Source of the DNA: Deminuibacter soli
GTDB taxonomy: Bacteria; Bacteroidota; Bacteroidia; Chitinophagales; Chitinophagaceae
Assembly: GCF_003412455.1 (NCBI RefSeq)
Contig: NZ_QTJU01000001.1
Span: 496,001 to 560,000 of the forward strand
DNA length: 64,000 nt
Direction of reading: 5' to 3'
The notes below the pieces were generated by a model that did no database searches, was not told where the DNA came from, and saw only the letters and a list, made by a program, of their open reading frames with translations. The translations under genes were made by a program, and so were the position numbers. Below are positions 46,099-58,575 of the stretch, in pieces. The number at the start of each line of letters is the position of its first letter. Position 1 is the first letter of the stretch.

Positions 46099-46133
46099 TA
46101 CTGCATCCTCCGCCCTGTGCTTTGGATGCAGTA
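46099..46133 (-). promoter_or_regulatory. Stem-loop directly after atpE
   Basis: Perfect 10-bp inverted repeat TACTGCATCC (46099-46108) / GGATGCAGTA (46124-46133), 11 bp after the atpE stop. No T-run follows, so it is more likely a stabilising or processing hairpin than a full terminator. Confidence 0.6.
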
Positions 46134-46144
46134 ATCAGTTTGTG

Positions 46145-46408
<264 letters not shown>

Positions 46409-46494
46409 TTATATATAAAACTTAAAGAACTTACTATTTCAAGTGAGCTTACCCTTCCTTGTTTTTACTTCACCGGTTCGTCACCGGTCTCCTT

Positions 46495-47619
46495 TCAAAT
46501 AATCACCGCATCATCGTGACCGCCGTTGGCATCGCTGTGCTCACCTTCCAGCGACTGGCCGATAAATACTGCGGTAAGATTGGTGAAAATGAACGCCTGG
46601 ATAAATGCTACCAGGATTTCAATCATATAAATGAAAACAGTAAATGCAATAGATACAGGAGAGAAGCCCCAGCCTGCTACCGTGTTCATTGAGCCGAAGA
46701 TGAAGATCAGCAGAATGAAACAGGTAATTACGATGTGACCGGCAATCATGTTCGCAAAAAGACGAATGGCCAATGCAGCGGGCTTAATCAATATAACACC
46801 CAACAACTCAACCGGGATCAGGATCAGTTTTACCAGGAAAGGCACGCCGGGAGGCCAGAAGATATGACCCCAGAAATGACCGTTGGTGCTCAGCAGTATC
46901 ACGATCAGTGAAATACAAGACAGTACCAGTGTAAAGGCAATGTTGCCGGTTACGTTGGCAGTACCTGGGATAAGACCTACCAGGTTATTGATCAGGATAA
47001 AGAAGAATACAGTTAACAGGTAAGGCATGTATTTTTCGTAGAAGTGACCGAGGTTGGGTTTGCCTACTTCGTCTCTGACAAAAGTGATAACAGGCTCAAC
47101 CGCATTCTGGAAACCGGTTGGCGCTTTACCTGCATTCTTTTTATATTTCTTCGCAACATTCAGCATCAGTACCACCAGCAATACCAGTGATAACAGCATC
47201 TGCATTACGTTACGTGTTAAGCTGAAATCGTATACTTTAACGGCTTCGTCAACTTTACCGTCAGCATCAACCGCTACAATGTGACCTTCTTCGCTTTTAT
47301 AACCCTCGTAAGCAACTTTACCTTCTTCAAAACGGCTGTATGAGAAGAAAGAAACGCCACGCTGCGGAGAATACAACAACACAGGCAAAGGAATAGCAAT
47401 AGCATGCTCACCAATGGTTGCAAAGTGAAACTCATGCGCATCCATTACGTGCTCCATGATGAGTTTGGAAGGATTGAACCCTTCTTTCTTCTCACCTGCA
47501 GCTTCTGTCTGCTGAGTTTGATCGCCGGTTTTATCCTGCGCGATGCTTACATTATAAAAACTTGTTATAAGCAGGCTGAAAGCCGCAACCAGTAAGTATT
47601 TCATGCTCCTAAAGGCCAT
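46495..47619 (-). CDS. atpB: ATP synthase F0 a subunit
   Basis: 374 residues from MAFRSMKYLLVAAF (or 369 from MKYLLVAAF at 47604). A signal-peptide-like segment ending in NVSIAQ is followed by a long periplasmic N-terminal extension (about 30-140), normal in Bacteroidota, then five or six membrane helices. The essential Arg of the proton path is in ALAIRLFANMIAGHIVI. First gene of the atp block. A perfect TAnnTTTG element (TATCTTTG, 47641-47648) lies 22 nt upstream of the first start; TTCG is 20 nt further up. Confidence 0.95.
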   Translation of the reverse strand: MAFRSMKYLLVAAFSLLITSFYNVSIAQDKTGDQTQQTEAAGEKKEGFNPSKLIMEHVMDAHEFHFATIGEHAIAIPLPVLLYSPQRGVSFFSYSRFEEGKVAYEGYKSEEGHIVAVDADGKVDEAVKVYDFSLTRNVMQMLLSLVLLVVLMLNVAKKYKKNAGKAPTGFQNAVEPVITFVRDEVGKPNLGHFYEKYMPYLLTVFFFILINNLVGLIPGTANVTGNIAFTLVLSCISLIVILLSTNGHFWGHIFWPPGVPFLVKLILIPVELLGVILIKPAALAIRLFANMIAGHIVITCFILLIFIFGSMNTVAGWGFSPVSIAFTVFIYMIEILVAFIQAFIFTNLTAVFIGQSLEGEHSDANGGHDDAVII

Positions 47620-47640
47620 AGTCGTCCTCGAATTTGGCGG

Positions 47641-47672
47641 CAAAGATAGGAGTTGCAGCCTGAAAAAGCGAA
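47641..47672 (-). promoter_or_regulatory. Promoter of the atpB-E-F-H block
   Basis: TATCTTTG (minus strand, 47641-47648) as -7 element; TTCG, one mismatch from TTTG, 20 nt upstream (47669-47672). Confidence 0.6.
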
Positions 47673-47758
47673 TCTGCCACTCGGTAAATGTGAAAAAAGT
47701 TAAGGTGAACGGGGACGCGGAAGATATTTTACCGCAAAGAGAACAGAAAAACAGCCGC

Positions 47759-47885
47759 AAGCTGCCAGCTACGAGCTGCAAGCCCTGCTCTCCGGCAATA
47801 CTTAATAATACTCGCTAAGATCATCTCGACTGTCGATTCTCGATTCTCGTTAGTTCTTCCACTCACAACTGACGACTGACGGCTC
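47759..47885. repeat. Left inverted repeat bracketing the ABC exporter gene
   Basis: Pairs in inverted orientation with 49760-49873. The core GATCATCTCGACTGTCGATT... (33 bases, 47819-47851) is identical to the reverse complement of 49782-49814. Flanking matches: AATACTCGCT (47807-47816) with 49817-49826, ACGACTGACGGCTC (47872-47885) with 49760-49773, and AAGCTGCCAGC (47759-47769) with 49863-49873. Inside, the words TCGATTC and ACTGACG repeat with a 7-nt period. Confidence 0.8.
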
Positions 47886-47902
47886 ACGATGACGATTCCC
47901 GC

Positions 47903-49714
47903 TCACGAAACCGGCACCTGCTTCTCAAACTGCATGCTGTGCAGCTTGGCATAAAAACCGCCCAGGGCCACCAATTGCTCATGTGTGCCTACTTCCTTGA
48001 TTTCGCCCTTGTCCAGCACAATAATCTGGCTGGCCTTGCGGATGGTACTGAGGCGGTGGGCAATAACAATAGAAGTACGGCCTGCAATCAGCGTGTCAAT
48101 CGCTTTCTGGATCAGCATTTCGCTTTCTGTATCGATGGAAGAAGTGGCTTCGTCCAGTATCAGTACCGACGGGTTGTACAGCAGCGCACGAATAAAGGAG
48201 ATCAGCTGGCGCTGCCCAAGACTTAATGTATTACCCCTTTCCATTACATCGTAGCTGTAGCCGCCGGGGAGCTGCATAATAAAATCGTGCACGCCAATGA
48301 GTTTGGCGGCAGCAATTACCTGCTCTTTGGATATATCAGGATTGCGCAGGGTAATATTGTCCATTACAGAGCCGGAAAACAAAAACACGTCCTGCAGCAC
48401 CACGCCAATGCTGCCGCGCAGGGCATCCAGCTGGTATTCTTCAATGTTTACGCCGTCCAGCGAAATGGTGCCTTTCTGAATATGGTACAGCCTGTTCAGC
48501 AGGCTAATGATCGATGTTTTACCGCTGCCCGTATGCCCCACCAGTGCGATGGTTTCACCGGCTTTGGCCTGCAGACTGATATTCTTCAGCACATAATTTT
48601 CGTCGTTGTAGGCAAACCAAACCTTGTCAAACTGAATTTCACCGCGTACTTTTTCCGGGTTATAACTGCCTTCTTTTTTGATGTAATCTTCGTTTTCCAG
48701 CACCTTAAACACACGTTCAGCGGCAATCATACCCATTTGCAGCACATTGAATTTATCCGCAATTACGCGCAGCGGGCGGAAAATCTGGTTGAGGTATAAA
48801 ATAAACGACACCAGCAGCCCCGCATCCAGTCTCCGGTCGGTAATATACCAAACCAGTATGCCGGTGCTCAGCGCCAGCACCACTTCCACCACCGGGAAAA
48901 ATACCGAATAGGCGAAAATGGATTTGATATTGGCATTGCGGTGCTCCTGGTTAATCTTGCGGAATTTGCCAAACTCACGGTCTTCTGCCGCAAAAGCCTG
49001 CACCAGCTGCATACCGGTAATATGTTCCTGCACAAAAGCATTCAGCGCTGCCACGGCATTGCGCACACGGATAAAGCTCTTGTTCACGCTTTCTTTGAAA
49101 TAATAGGTGGCCACAATCATAATCGGGAACGGCACCAGGCTTATCAGGGTGAGTTTCCAGTTAATCCAGCACATGGTAGCCAGGGTAATAACAATCGAAA
49201 GCAGGTCGGCAATAATGGGAATCAGCCCGTCACTGAAAATGTCATTGATGCTTTCTATATCGTTAATGGTACGGGTGGTGAGGGTACCGATGGGCGTGGT
49301 ATCAAATTGTTTGAGGTTGAGGCCCAGTATTTTACGAAAAACCTGGATGCGCATGTCGCGTACCACGCTCTGCCCCATCCACGAAGTGAGAAAAGTAAAC
49401 AGGAAGCGGACAAAAGTTTCAATAAAAATAAATACCACCTGGAAAATGGTTACCGCGATAATAAAATGCAACGGGTTGCTGGTATCGGTGTTCAATATAG
49501 CCCAGTGTACCCATTGCGGTATGTGTACCGCCTTGGAGGGATCTGTTTTGTCGATGGTGAGCTGAATTAAAAACGGGCGAACAGGCGTAAACACCGCCAG
49601 CACAATGGCCAGCACCAGGCTCATGTAAAACTGCCACCGGTAAGGTTTAACAAACCGGAACACCTTTCTTAACAGCGAAAAATCGAAAATCTTCTTTTTT
49701 ACTCGTTCACTCAT
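47903..49714 (-). CDS. ABC exporter (MsbA/multidrug type)
   Basis: 603 residues from MSERVKKKIFDFSLL. An N-terminal transmembrane domain of six helices (about 25-325) is fused to an ATPase domain (about 355-595) with Walker A GHTGSGKTS, Q-loop, signature LSLGQRQ, Walker B VLILDEATSSID and switch His in VIAHRLST. Half-transporters of this type dimerise and export lipids, drugs or peptides; lipid A-core flipping is possible but not provable. The gene is bracketed on both sides by an inverted repeat (47759-47885 and 49760-49873) and stands alone between atpB and the divergent rel/spoT. Confidence 0.92.
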   Translation of the reverse strand: MSERVKKKIFDFSLLRKVFRFVKPYRWQFYMSLVLAIVLAVFTPVRPFLIQLTIDKTDPSKAVHIPQWVHWAILNTDTSNPLHFIIAVTIFQVVFIFIETFVRFLFTFLTSWMGQSVVRDMRIQVFRKILGLNLKQFDTTPIGTLTTRTINDIESINDIFSDGLIPIIADLLSIVITLATMCWINWKLTLISLVPFPIMIVATYYFKESVNKSFIRVRNAVAALNAFVQEHITGMQLVQAFAAEDREFGKFRKINQEHRNANIKSIFAYSVFFPVVEVVLALSTGILVWYITDRRLDAGLLVSFILYLNQIFRPLRVIADKFNVLQMGMIAAERVFKVLENEDYIKKEGSYNPEKVRGEIQFDKVWFAYNDENYVLKNISLQAKAGETIALVGHTGSGKTSIISLLNRLYHIQKGTISLDGVNIEEYQLDALRGSIGVVLQDVFLFSGSVMDNITLRNPDISKEQVIAAAKLIGVHDFIMQLPGGYSYDVMERGNTLSLGQRQLISFIRALLYNPSVLILDEATSSIDTESEMLIQKAIDTLIAGRTSIVIAHRLSTIRKASQIIVLDKGEIKEVGTHEQLVALGGFYAKLHSMQFEKQVPVS

Positions 49715-49759
49715 GATAGAAACCAAAGGTAAGGAGAGATAGGCAAAACCGTGAATCGG

Positions 49760-49873
49760 GAGCCGTCAGTCGTGAAGAACCAACGAGAATCGAGAATCGA
49801 CAGTCGAGATGATCGAAGCGAGTATTTTATAACTGTCGCCAAAGGCGACTTAAATCCAACAGGCTGGCAGCTT
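49760..49873. repeat. Right inverted repeat bracketing the ABC exporter gene
   Basis: Reverse complement of the repeat at 47759-47885 (see there). It lies between the exporter start and the rel/spoT start. A small extra hairpin GTCGCC / GGCGAC (49836-49850) has no partner in the left copy. Confidence 0.8.
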
Positions 49874-49945
49874 GTAGCTTAATCTGTTTTGTGTCGACCG
49901 TCGCCCCCATCTCCCTCGTGAACTTTTCGTAAATTCGTAGAACGT

Positions 49946-53541
<3,596 letters not shown>

Positions 53542-53654
53542 TATATTGCCTGCTGCTAAATGCGGTATATTCAGGCATTGAATTTGTGAGGGAAAAATTT
53601 TTTTTGTTGATTAAAAAACTCGTTGAAATTTTACGAAGTTAATTTTCACGGATT

Positions 53655-54122
53655 ATGGCAGCAAAATCAGATAAAGAGAAAAAAACAACCGGTCGCAAAA
53701 CCGCACCAGACAACGACAATGAGAAGTCATCACCCAAAGCAACTAAAAAAGAAGCTGATGACGATGATGATGATTTTGAAGACGAGGATGACGACGTGGA
53801 TGAAAAGCCATCCAAGAAACCGTCTAAATCTGCTTCAAAAAAATCTAAAGACGAAGAGGACGATGATGATGACGATGACGAAGATGCAGAAGAAGATGAT
53901 GACGATTGGAACAAAGCTGAAGATGATGAAGACAGCTGGGACCCTGATTTTGACGAATTTGATATTCCTAAATCAAAAGGCAAAAAATCAACCGGTACCG
54001 GTACAGGCGCAGGCAAAAAAGGCGGCGATGAAGAAGATGATTTCAAAGTAGATGAAGACTTCAAAGAATTTGATCTCTTCAACGACAATGAATTTAATGA
54101 TGATGAAGATGATGATTTCTAA
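53655..54122 (+). CDS. Extremely acidic, probably disordered protein
   Basis: 155 residues. The N-terminus is Lys-rich (MAAKSDKEKKTTGRKTAP); the middle consists of Asp/Glu runs (ADDDDDDFEDEDDD, EEDDDDDDDEDAEEDDDD) separated by Lys/Ser-rich pieces; the C-terminal EFDLFNDNEFNDDEDDD is acidic with regularly spaced Phe. No fold is expected. I recall similar short acidic proteins near purA in Bacteroidota, sometimes labelled as DNA primase without support. Possible roles (DNA mimic, histone- or polymerase-binding tail, metal buffering) are speculation. A Ser-rich reading on the other strand is a mirror of the Asp codons and not a gene. Confidence 0.75.
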   Translation: MAAKSDKEKKTTGRKTAPDNDNEKSSPKATKKEADDDDDDFEDEDDDVDEKPSKKPSKSASKKSKDEEDDDDDDDEDAEEDDDDWNKAEDDEDSWDPDFDEFDIPKSKGKKSTGTGTGAGKKGGDEEDDFKVDEDFKEFDLFNDNEFNDDEDDDF

Positions 54123-54139
54123 TCATCCCTGAATGAATT

Positions 54140-55417
54140 GTGCCAAGAGAACAAGCATCATTTCCGATAAACGATTTTGATGTATTCAAAAGACAAATGT
54201 TGAACTGGGCCAACCGGTTCAACATTTGTTGTTTTTTGGATAACCATAACTATACGCATACGCCCAACAGGTACCAATGCCTGCTTGCAGTTGATGCAAT
54301 AGATACCTTTCGTGTGCCTGTAAGCAATCCCGGCACCATGCAGGCTTTGCAACAGTTTTTACAACAGCACAACGACTGGCTTTTTGGTCATTTCAATTTC
54401 GACTTCGGGCATCCCTCTCATTTGCCCGATACCATTGGTTTTCCTGATGCGTTTTTATTTCAGCCGGCCACGGTGATAGAACTGCAGCAGCATACAGTAC
54501 ATATTTCCTGTTACCACCACACACCCGAACAGGTGTTCCGGGTCATTAGCGCCGAAACGCCGGCCTCTGCACAATCGCCGGCTATAACACCTGCATTTAC
54601 CCCCCGCATCAGCCAGGCCGATTATATAGCCAAAATACAGGCATTGCAAAAGCACATACTGCGGGGCGATTGTTATGAAATCAATTTCTGCCAGGAATTT
54701 TATGCGGCAAGCGCGCAGCTAAACCCGCTCGCTACTTATCTGCGCCTTGCAGCTGCATCACCTGCCCCTTTTGCAGCTTACTACAAAACAGGTGAACATC
54801 ATTTGCTGTGTGCAAGCCCTGAACGGTATGTATACCGCGAAGCGCAAACCCTGTTATCGCAACCTATTAAAGGCACTGCACGCAGGGATACAACCAATGT
54901 GCACGCCGATGAACTGTTACGACAGCAATTGTTCAACAGCAGTAAAGACCGCAGTGAAAATGTAATGGTGGTAGATCTTGTGCGCAATGATTTCAGCAGG
55001 CTTTGTTTGCCAGGCTCTGTGCATGTGCAGGAGTTGTTTGGCGTATACAGTTTTCCGCAGGTGCACCAGCTCATTTCTACCATCACAGGCACATTGCCAT
55101 CACAGGCAACCTTTGCAGCTATATTGGAAGCAACCTTCCCCATGGGCTCTATGACGGGTGCGCCCAAGCAAAAAGTACTGGAGCTTACCAGCCGTTACGA
55201 AACAGTAAAACGGGGCATTTATTCCGGTACGGTTGGTTATATCAAACCAGGTGGTGATTTTGATTTTAACGTAGTAATACGCAGCCTGCTGTACAATGCG
55301 CAAACGCAATACCTGAGCTACCTGGTAGGCGGCGGCATTACGTTTTACAGCGATGCGGCAAAAGAATACGAAGAGTGTTTGCTTAAAGCAGCAGGCATTA
55401 AAAAAGCCCTGCTGTAA
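54140..55417 (+). CDS. pabB: Aminodeoxychorismate synthase component I (PabB-like)
   Basis: 425 residues. Converts chorismate plus ammonia to 4-amino-4-deoxychorismate for folate synthesis. GDCYEINFCQEF, SPERYVYRE, LSQPIKGTARRDT, VDLVRNDFSR, FPMGSMTGAPKQKVLEL and GTVGYIKPGGDFDFNVVIRS are in family order. The Lys of PIKGT is the hallmark that separates PabB from anthranilate synthase (which has Ala). The start is a GTG at 54140; the next in-frame ATG (54197) would remove 19 residues. The glutaminase partner PabA is not in the window. The stop codon sits in the loop of its own terminator. Confidence 0.9.
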   Translation: MPREQASFPINDFDVFKRQMLNWANRFNICCFLDNHNYTHTPNRYQCLLAVDAIDTFRVPVSNPGTMQALQQFLQQHNDWLFGHFNFDFGHPSHLPDTIGFPDAFLFQPATVIELQQHTVHISCYHHTPEQVFRVISAETPASAQSPAITPAFTPRISQADYIAKIQALQKHILRGDCYEINFCQEFYAASAQLNPLATYLRLAAASPAPFAAYYKTGEHHLLCASPERYVYREAQTLLSQPIKGTARRDTTNVHADELLRQQLFNSSKDRSENVMVVDLVRNDFSRLCLPGSVHVQELFGVYSFPQVHQLISTITGTLPSQATFAAILEATFPMGSMTGAPKQKVLELTSRYETVKRGIYSGTVGYIKPGGDFDFNVVIRSLLYNAQTQYLSYLVGGGITFYSDAAKEYEECLLKAAGIKKALL

Positions 55418-55427
55418 ACAGGGCTTT
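55403..55427. terminator. Terminator overlapping the pabB stop codon
   Basis: Perfect 9-bp stem AAAGCCCTG (55403-55411) / CAGGGCTTT (55419-55427). The pabB stop TAA (55415-55417) lies in the seven-base loop. A-run on the left and T residues on the right allow use in both directions, which suits the converging transglycosylase gene. Confidence 0.75.
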
Positions 55428-55456
55428 AGTTCTTCATAGCGTAAATTCTTATCGGC

Positions 55457-56572
55457 CTATGCATTGCCTTTGGCTACATCAACCGGTGGCTGAGGAGACA
55501 GCAGCAACTGCACGCTTTGCTGTAAAATGAGTTGTTTCTTTTCCTGGAAAAGCGACATCTTATCGTTGGGCAAACGCAACTGGTACGTTTTACCTTCTGA
55601 AATCATTTTTTCAAAACCGGGGTTCAGGCGGTTAAAATCTTTATCGTTCAGTGATAAAGTTTTAATAATTACACCTGCATTGTATTTACCGCTCAATGAT
55701 ACGGTTGTGGTGGTGCTCATTTCTGCATCAGTCAATATGGGTGCTGCCGTTGAGGATGAAACCATCATGGCATCGATATTGGCTTTCTGCAGGGCTGTTT
55801 CCTCGGCAGTAAGGCAAGTCCACCCGCCGCCACCTTCCAGTACATAATGTACGGCTATGAATTTCTTCACGTGGTTACGGGTTTCTTCGCGCAGAAAATA
55901 CTGCAGATCCCAGAAATTACTGCTGCCGGCTTTTTTGATGGCTCTTTTAACACCACCAACGCCGCCATTGTAAGCAGCTACTACCAGCAGCCAGTCGCCA
56001 AACTCATCATAGAGTTCGTTGAGCAGTTTTGAGGCTGCCACGGTGCTTTTGTAAAAATCGGTACGCTCGTCCTTTGAACCCTTTCCCATTTTGAGACCAT
56101 AGCGTTTTGCCTCGTCGGGCATCAGCTGCCAGGGGCCCACCGCACCTGCGTGCGAGCGAAGGGTAGAACTGAGATTGCTTTCAATTACGGATAAATATTT
56201 GAGTTCCGTAGGTAAGCCATTTTGGGCAAGCACTTTATTGTAAATGTTAAAATAAGGCTTCCCCCATTCTCTCATTTTTTCCAGGTCATCCTTTTCACGG
56301 GCAATATATCCTTCCACGAATGCAACTGCCTTTGGATTTAACTGGAAAAGATAGGGTTTATCCGGGTCGTAATTACCGCCATTGAACAGGGTTCTGAATC
56401 CTTTTGCAGAAGCAGAATCCTTGTCGGATGTTTTACGCCCCCCTTTACCAGTGCCGTCAATTGTGAACGACATGATGGTAAAACTGGCTATCAGTAGAAT
56501 AATGGTTCCCAGCAGGTACCTGGCAAAGCGGGCCAATAAAAAGCCTCTTACAGAGAAAAACTTTCCTTGCAT
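55457..56572 (-). CDS. Membrane-bound lytic transglycosylase (MltD-like)
   Basis: 371 residues from MQGKFFSVRGFLL; a start nine codons upstream (56599) is also possible. An N-terminal membrane segment (about 18-38, LLGTIILLIASFTIMSF) is followed by a transglycosylase domain. Visible are LPTELKYLSVIESNLSS with the catalytic Glu, HAGAVGPWQLMPDEAKRYGL and VVAAYNGGVGGVKRAI, the SLT signatures. It cuts peptidoglycan glycan chains in the periplasm. The C-terminal part (VIIKTLSLNDKDFNRLNPGFEKM...) resembles a divergent LysM-like segment. The converging pabB gene shares the terminator at 55403-55427. Confidence 0.9.
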   Translation of the reverse strand: MQGKFFSVRGFLLARFARYLLGTIILLIASFTIMSFTIDGTGKGGRKTSDKDSASAKGFRTLFNGGNYDPDKPYLFQLNPKAVAFVEGYIAREKDDLEKMREWGKPYFNIYNKVLAQNGLPTELKYLSVIESNLSSTLRSHAGAVGPWQLMPDEAKRYGLKMGKGSKDERTDFYKSTVAASKLLNELYDEFGDWLLVVAAYNGGVGGVKRAIKKAGSSNFWDLQYFLREETRNHVKKFIAVHYVLEGGGGWTCLTAEETALQKANIDAMMVSSSTAAPILTDAEMSTTTTVSLSGKYNAGVIIKTLSLNDKDFNRLNPGFEKMISEGKTYQLRLPNDKMSLFQEKKQLILQQSVQLLLSPQPPVDVAKGNA

Positions 56573-56729
56573 CAAGTATCGCTTTTTTATGATTATCAAA
56601 TAGCAGTTCGCTGTGAAACTGCGTTTACGCGTATTGATCGGGTGTGTAAAACCCTGTTGACCAGTTGCTTTGGCTCAATTTTAAAAGGGAGGTAATGCTG
56701 TTGTTGCGTTTCTGGTCTAAACTTCCTGA

Positions 56730-58172
56730 CTAATCTTTCGCTGCTATTTGCATGAACGTTTTTGAAAGGCTCAGCAAAGTTACTTCATTCATTTGAGAAG
56801 TCATCACCTGAATACCAAAAGGCATGCCAGAAGGGTGGGTGAACAAGGGAAGGGATATGCCCGGAATCCCTGTGAGATTGGCGAAAACCGTGTAAATATC
56901 CGCCAGGAAAATTTCTATCGGATCACTTTTTTCGCCGATTTTAAAGGCAGGGGCTGGCACGGTTGGGGAAATAATGGCATCAAATTCCCCGAAAATGGCA
57001 GTCGTTTTTTGGGTCAGCAGTCTTCTTACCTGCTGTGCCTTAGTAAAATACGCATCATAATATCCTGAGCTAAGTACAAAAGTACCTAACATGATCCTTC
57101 GTTTTACTTCGGCTCCAAAACCCTCGCTGCGGTTCTGTTTATAAAAATCTGTCAGATCGTCTGTCGCTACCGGTGACCTGTACCCATATTTAACGCCATC
57201 ATAGCGCGATAAATTGCTTGAGGCCTCTGCAGTTGTTAAAACGTAATAAGCGGGCACTACATAGTCAAGCAAATCAAAATCAACAGCTTGCACTAAATGG
57301 CCTGCAGCTGTTAAAGTTTCGATAAAAGCTTCTGTCTGCTCTTTGATCGCGGGGTCTAAACCCGGATGTTCGAGTGCCTGTTTAAAATAGGCAATGCGAT
57401 ACGGCTTTTCAGGCTGTGTTTGCAGCTGTTCACTGTAAGCCGGCACAGGGGCAGTGCTTACGGTGCTGTCGAATGCATCTTCACCTGCAATTACTTCAAG
57501 TGCAAGTGCAACATCATTCAGGTGCAGACCGAAAATACCAATCTGGTCAAAGGAAGAGGCGTAGGCAATTAAGCCGTAACGGGAAACGCGACCATAAGAA
57601 GGTTTGAGGCCGATAATGCCGCAGAAATCGGCTGGCTGGCGTACAGAGCCGCCCGTGTCGCTGCCCAGGCTAAGCATGCACATATTGCCTTGTACGGCAA
57701 CGGCAGAACCGCCTGATGAGCCACCGGGCACCCTTTCGGGATCGGCAGCATTGCGTACAATACCGTAGGCAGAGTTTTCATTGGCACTGCCCATGGCAAA
57801 TTCATCACAGTTCTGGCGACCTATGATAATGGCACCTGCATCGAGCAGGCGTTGTACAGCTGTGGCGTTATAAAGGGAAACAAAATTTCTGAGAATGCCG
57901 GAAGCGGCTGTTAGTCCGTGATCCTGGTAGCTGATCACATCCTTGATACCGATAACTACCCCATACAATGGTTGTAAGCTTTGCTGGCCGGGTAAAGCTG
58001 CATCGAGCATGGCTGCGCGTTGCAACGCTTCTTCTTTGTATACTTCGATAAACGCATTGAGGTGCTGTTGCGCAGCTATCCCGTTTAAATAATAATGAAC
58101 GGCCTCCACACAGGTGGTTTGGCCGTTCAATAATGCGTTATGATAGTCTTTGATTCCGGTAAAGCTAAACAA
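56730..58172 (-). CDS. gatA: GatA, Asp-tRNA(Asn)/Glu-tRNA(Gln) amidotransferase subunit A
   Basis: 480 residues. Glutaminase subunit that supplies ammonia to convert Glu-tRNA(Gln) or Asp-tRNA(Asn). The amidase signature is complete: GIKDVISY with the catalytic Lys, PGGSSGGSAVAVQGN and LGSDTGGSVRQPADFCGIIGLKPSYGRVSRYG with the cis- and nucleophile Ser. The N-terminus FSFTGIKDYHNALLNG corresponds to the family start, but the first codon there is TTG (58170-58172); an in-frame TAG lies just upstream and the next Met is near residue 55, so TTG initiation is the best explanation. It follows tatA by 30 bp; gatB and gatC are elsewhere. Confidence 0.93.
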   Translation of the reverse strand: MFSFTGIKDYHNALLNGQTTCVEAVHYYLNGIAAQQHLNAFIEVYKEEALQRAAMLDAALPGQQSLQPLYGVVIGIKDVISYQDHGLTAASGILRNFVSLYNATAVQRLLDAGAIIIGRQNCDEFAMGSANENSAYGIVRNAADPERVPGGSSGGSAVAVQGNMCMLSLGSDTGGSVRQPADFCGIIGLKPSYGRVSRYGLIAYASSFDQIGIFGLHLNDVALALEVIAGEDAFDSTVSTAPVPAYSEQLQTQPEKPYRIAYFKQALEHPGLDPAIKEQTEAFIETLTAAGHLVQAVDFDLLDYVVPAYYVLTTAEASSNLSRYDGVKYGYRSPVATDDLTDFYKQNRSEGFGAEVKRRIMLGTFVLSSGYYDAYFTKAQQVRRLLTQKTTAIFGEFDAIISPTVPAPAFKIGEKSDPIEIFLADIYTVFANLTGIPGISLPLFTHPSGMPFGIQVMTSQMNEVTLLSLSKTFMQIAAKD

Positions 58173-58202
58173 AGGCTAAACAAATTTGGGGTTGTAAGAA
58201 AA

Positions 58203-58436
58203 TTACTGCTGAGTGGTGCCAGTAGTAGTAGTTGTCTGCTGAGCAGGCGCTGCGGGCGTAGTATCTTTTTCGCGCATGCCTTCTTCCAGTTCTCTCTTCA
58301 CGTTTGTTTTAGCATCGTTGAATTCGCGGATGCCACGGCCCAATCCTCTCATGAATTCAGGGATTTTGCGACCGCCAAACAATACCAGCACTACTAATGC
58401 AATCAGTAGAATTTCTTGGAAACCTAGGTTACCCAT
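58203..58436 (-). CDS. tatA: TatA/E, twin-arginine translocase subunit
   Basis: 77 residues. One membrane segment (about 6-20, [17 protein letters not shown]) is followed by the FG-x-x-KIPEF hinge and an amphipathic helix ([25 protein letters not shown]), then a disordered Gln/Thr-rich tail. TatA oligomers form the translocation pore for folded proteins. The DUF1501 protein at 41292 has a Tat-like signal and could be a substrate. Cotranscribed with gatA; tatC is not in this window. Confidence 0.93.
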   Translation of the reverse strand: MGNLGFQEILLIALVVLVLFGGRKIPEFMRGLGRGIREFNDAKTNVKRELEEGMREKDTTPAAPAQQTTTTTGTTQQ

Positions 58437-58521
58437 ATTATTTTGTTTGATGTGTGAAAAACAAAGTTATTTATTAATTCGTTGCTGCGAACTTTAATTA
58501 CCGTTAAGACGGAATAAAAAA

Positions 58522-58547
58522 GCGGAAGTTTATCAAGCAACTTCCGC
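58522..58547 (-). terminator. Terminator of rplS
   Basis: Perfect 9-bp stem GCGGAAGTT / AACTTCCGC with an eight-base loop, followed on the minus strand by a T-run. Confidence 0.9.
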
Positions 58548-58575
58548 TTTCAAAAATATTACAGCAACTGTTAAT

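Noticed and set aside
53639-54088. Ser-rich 149-codon reading frame on the minus strand opposite the acidic protein
   Set aside because: It is the mirror of GAT/GAC/GAA codons (giving Ser/Phe runs); the plus-strand frame has the plausible start, gene spacing and direction shared with purA and pabB.
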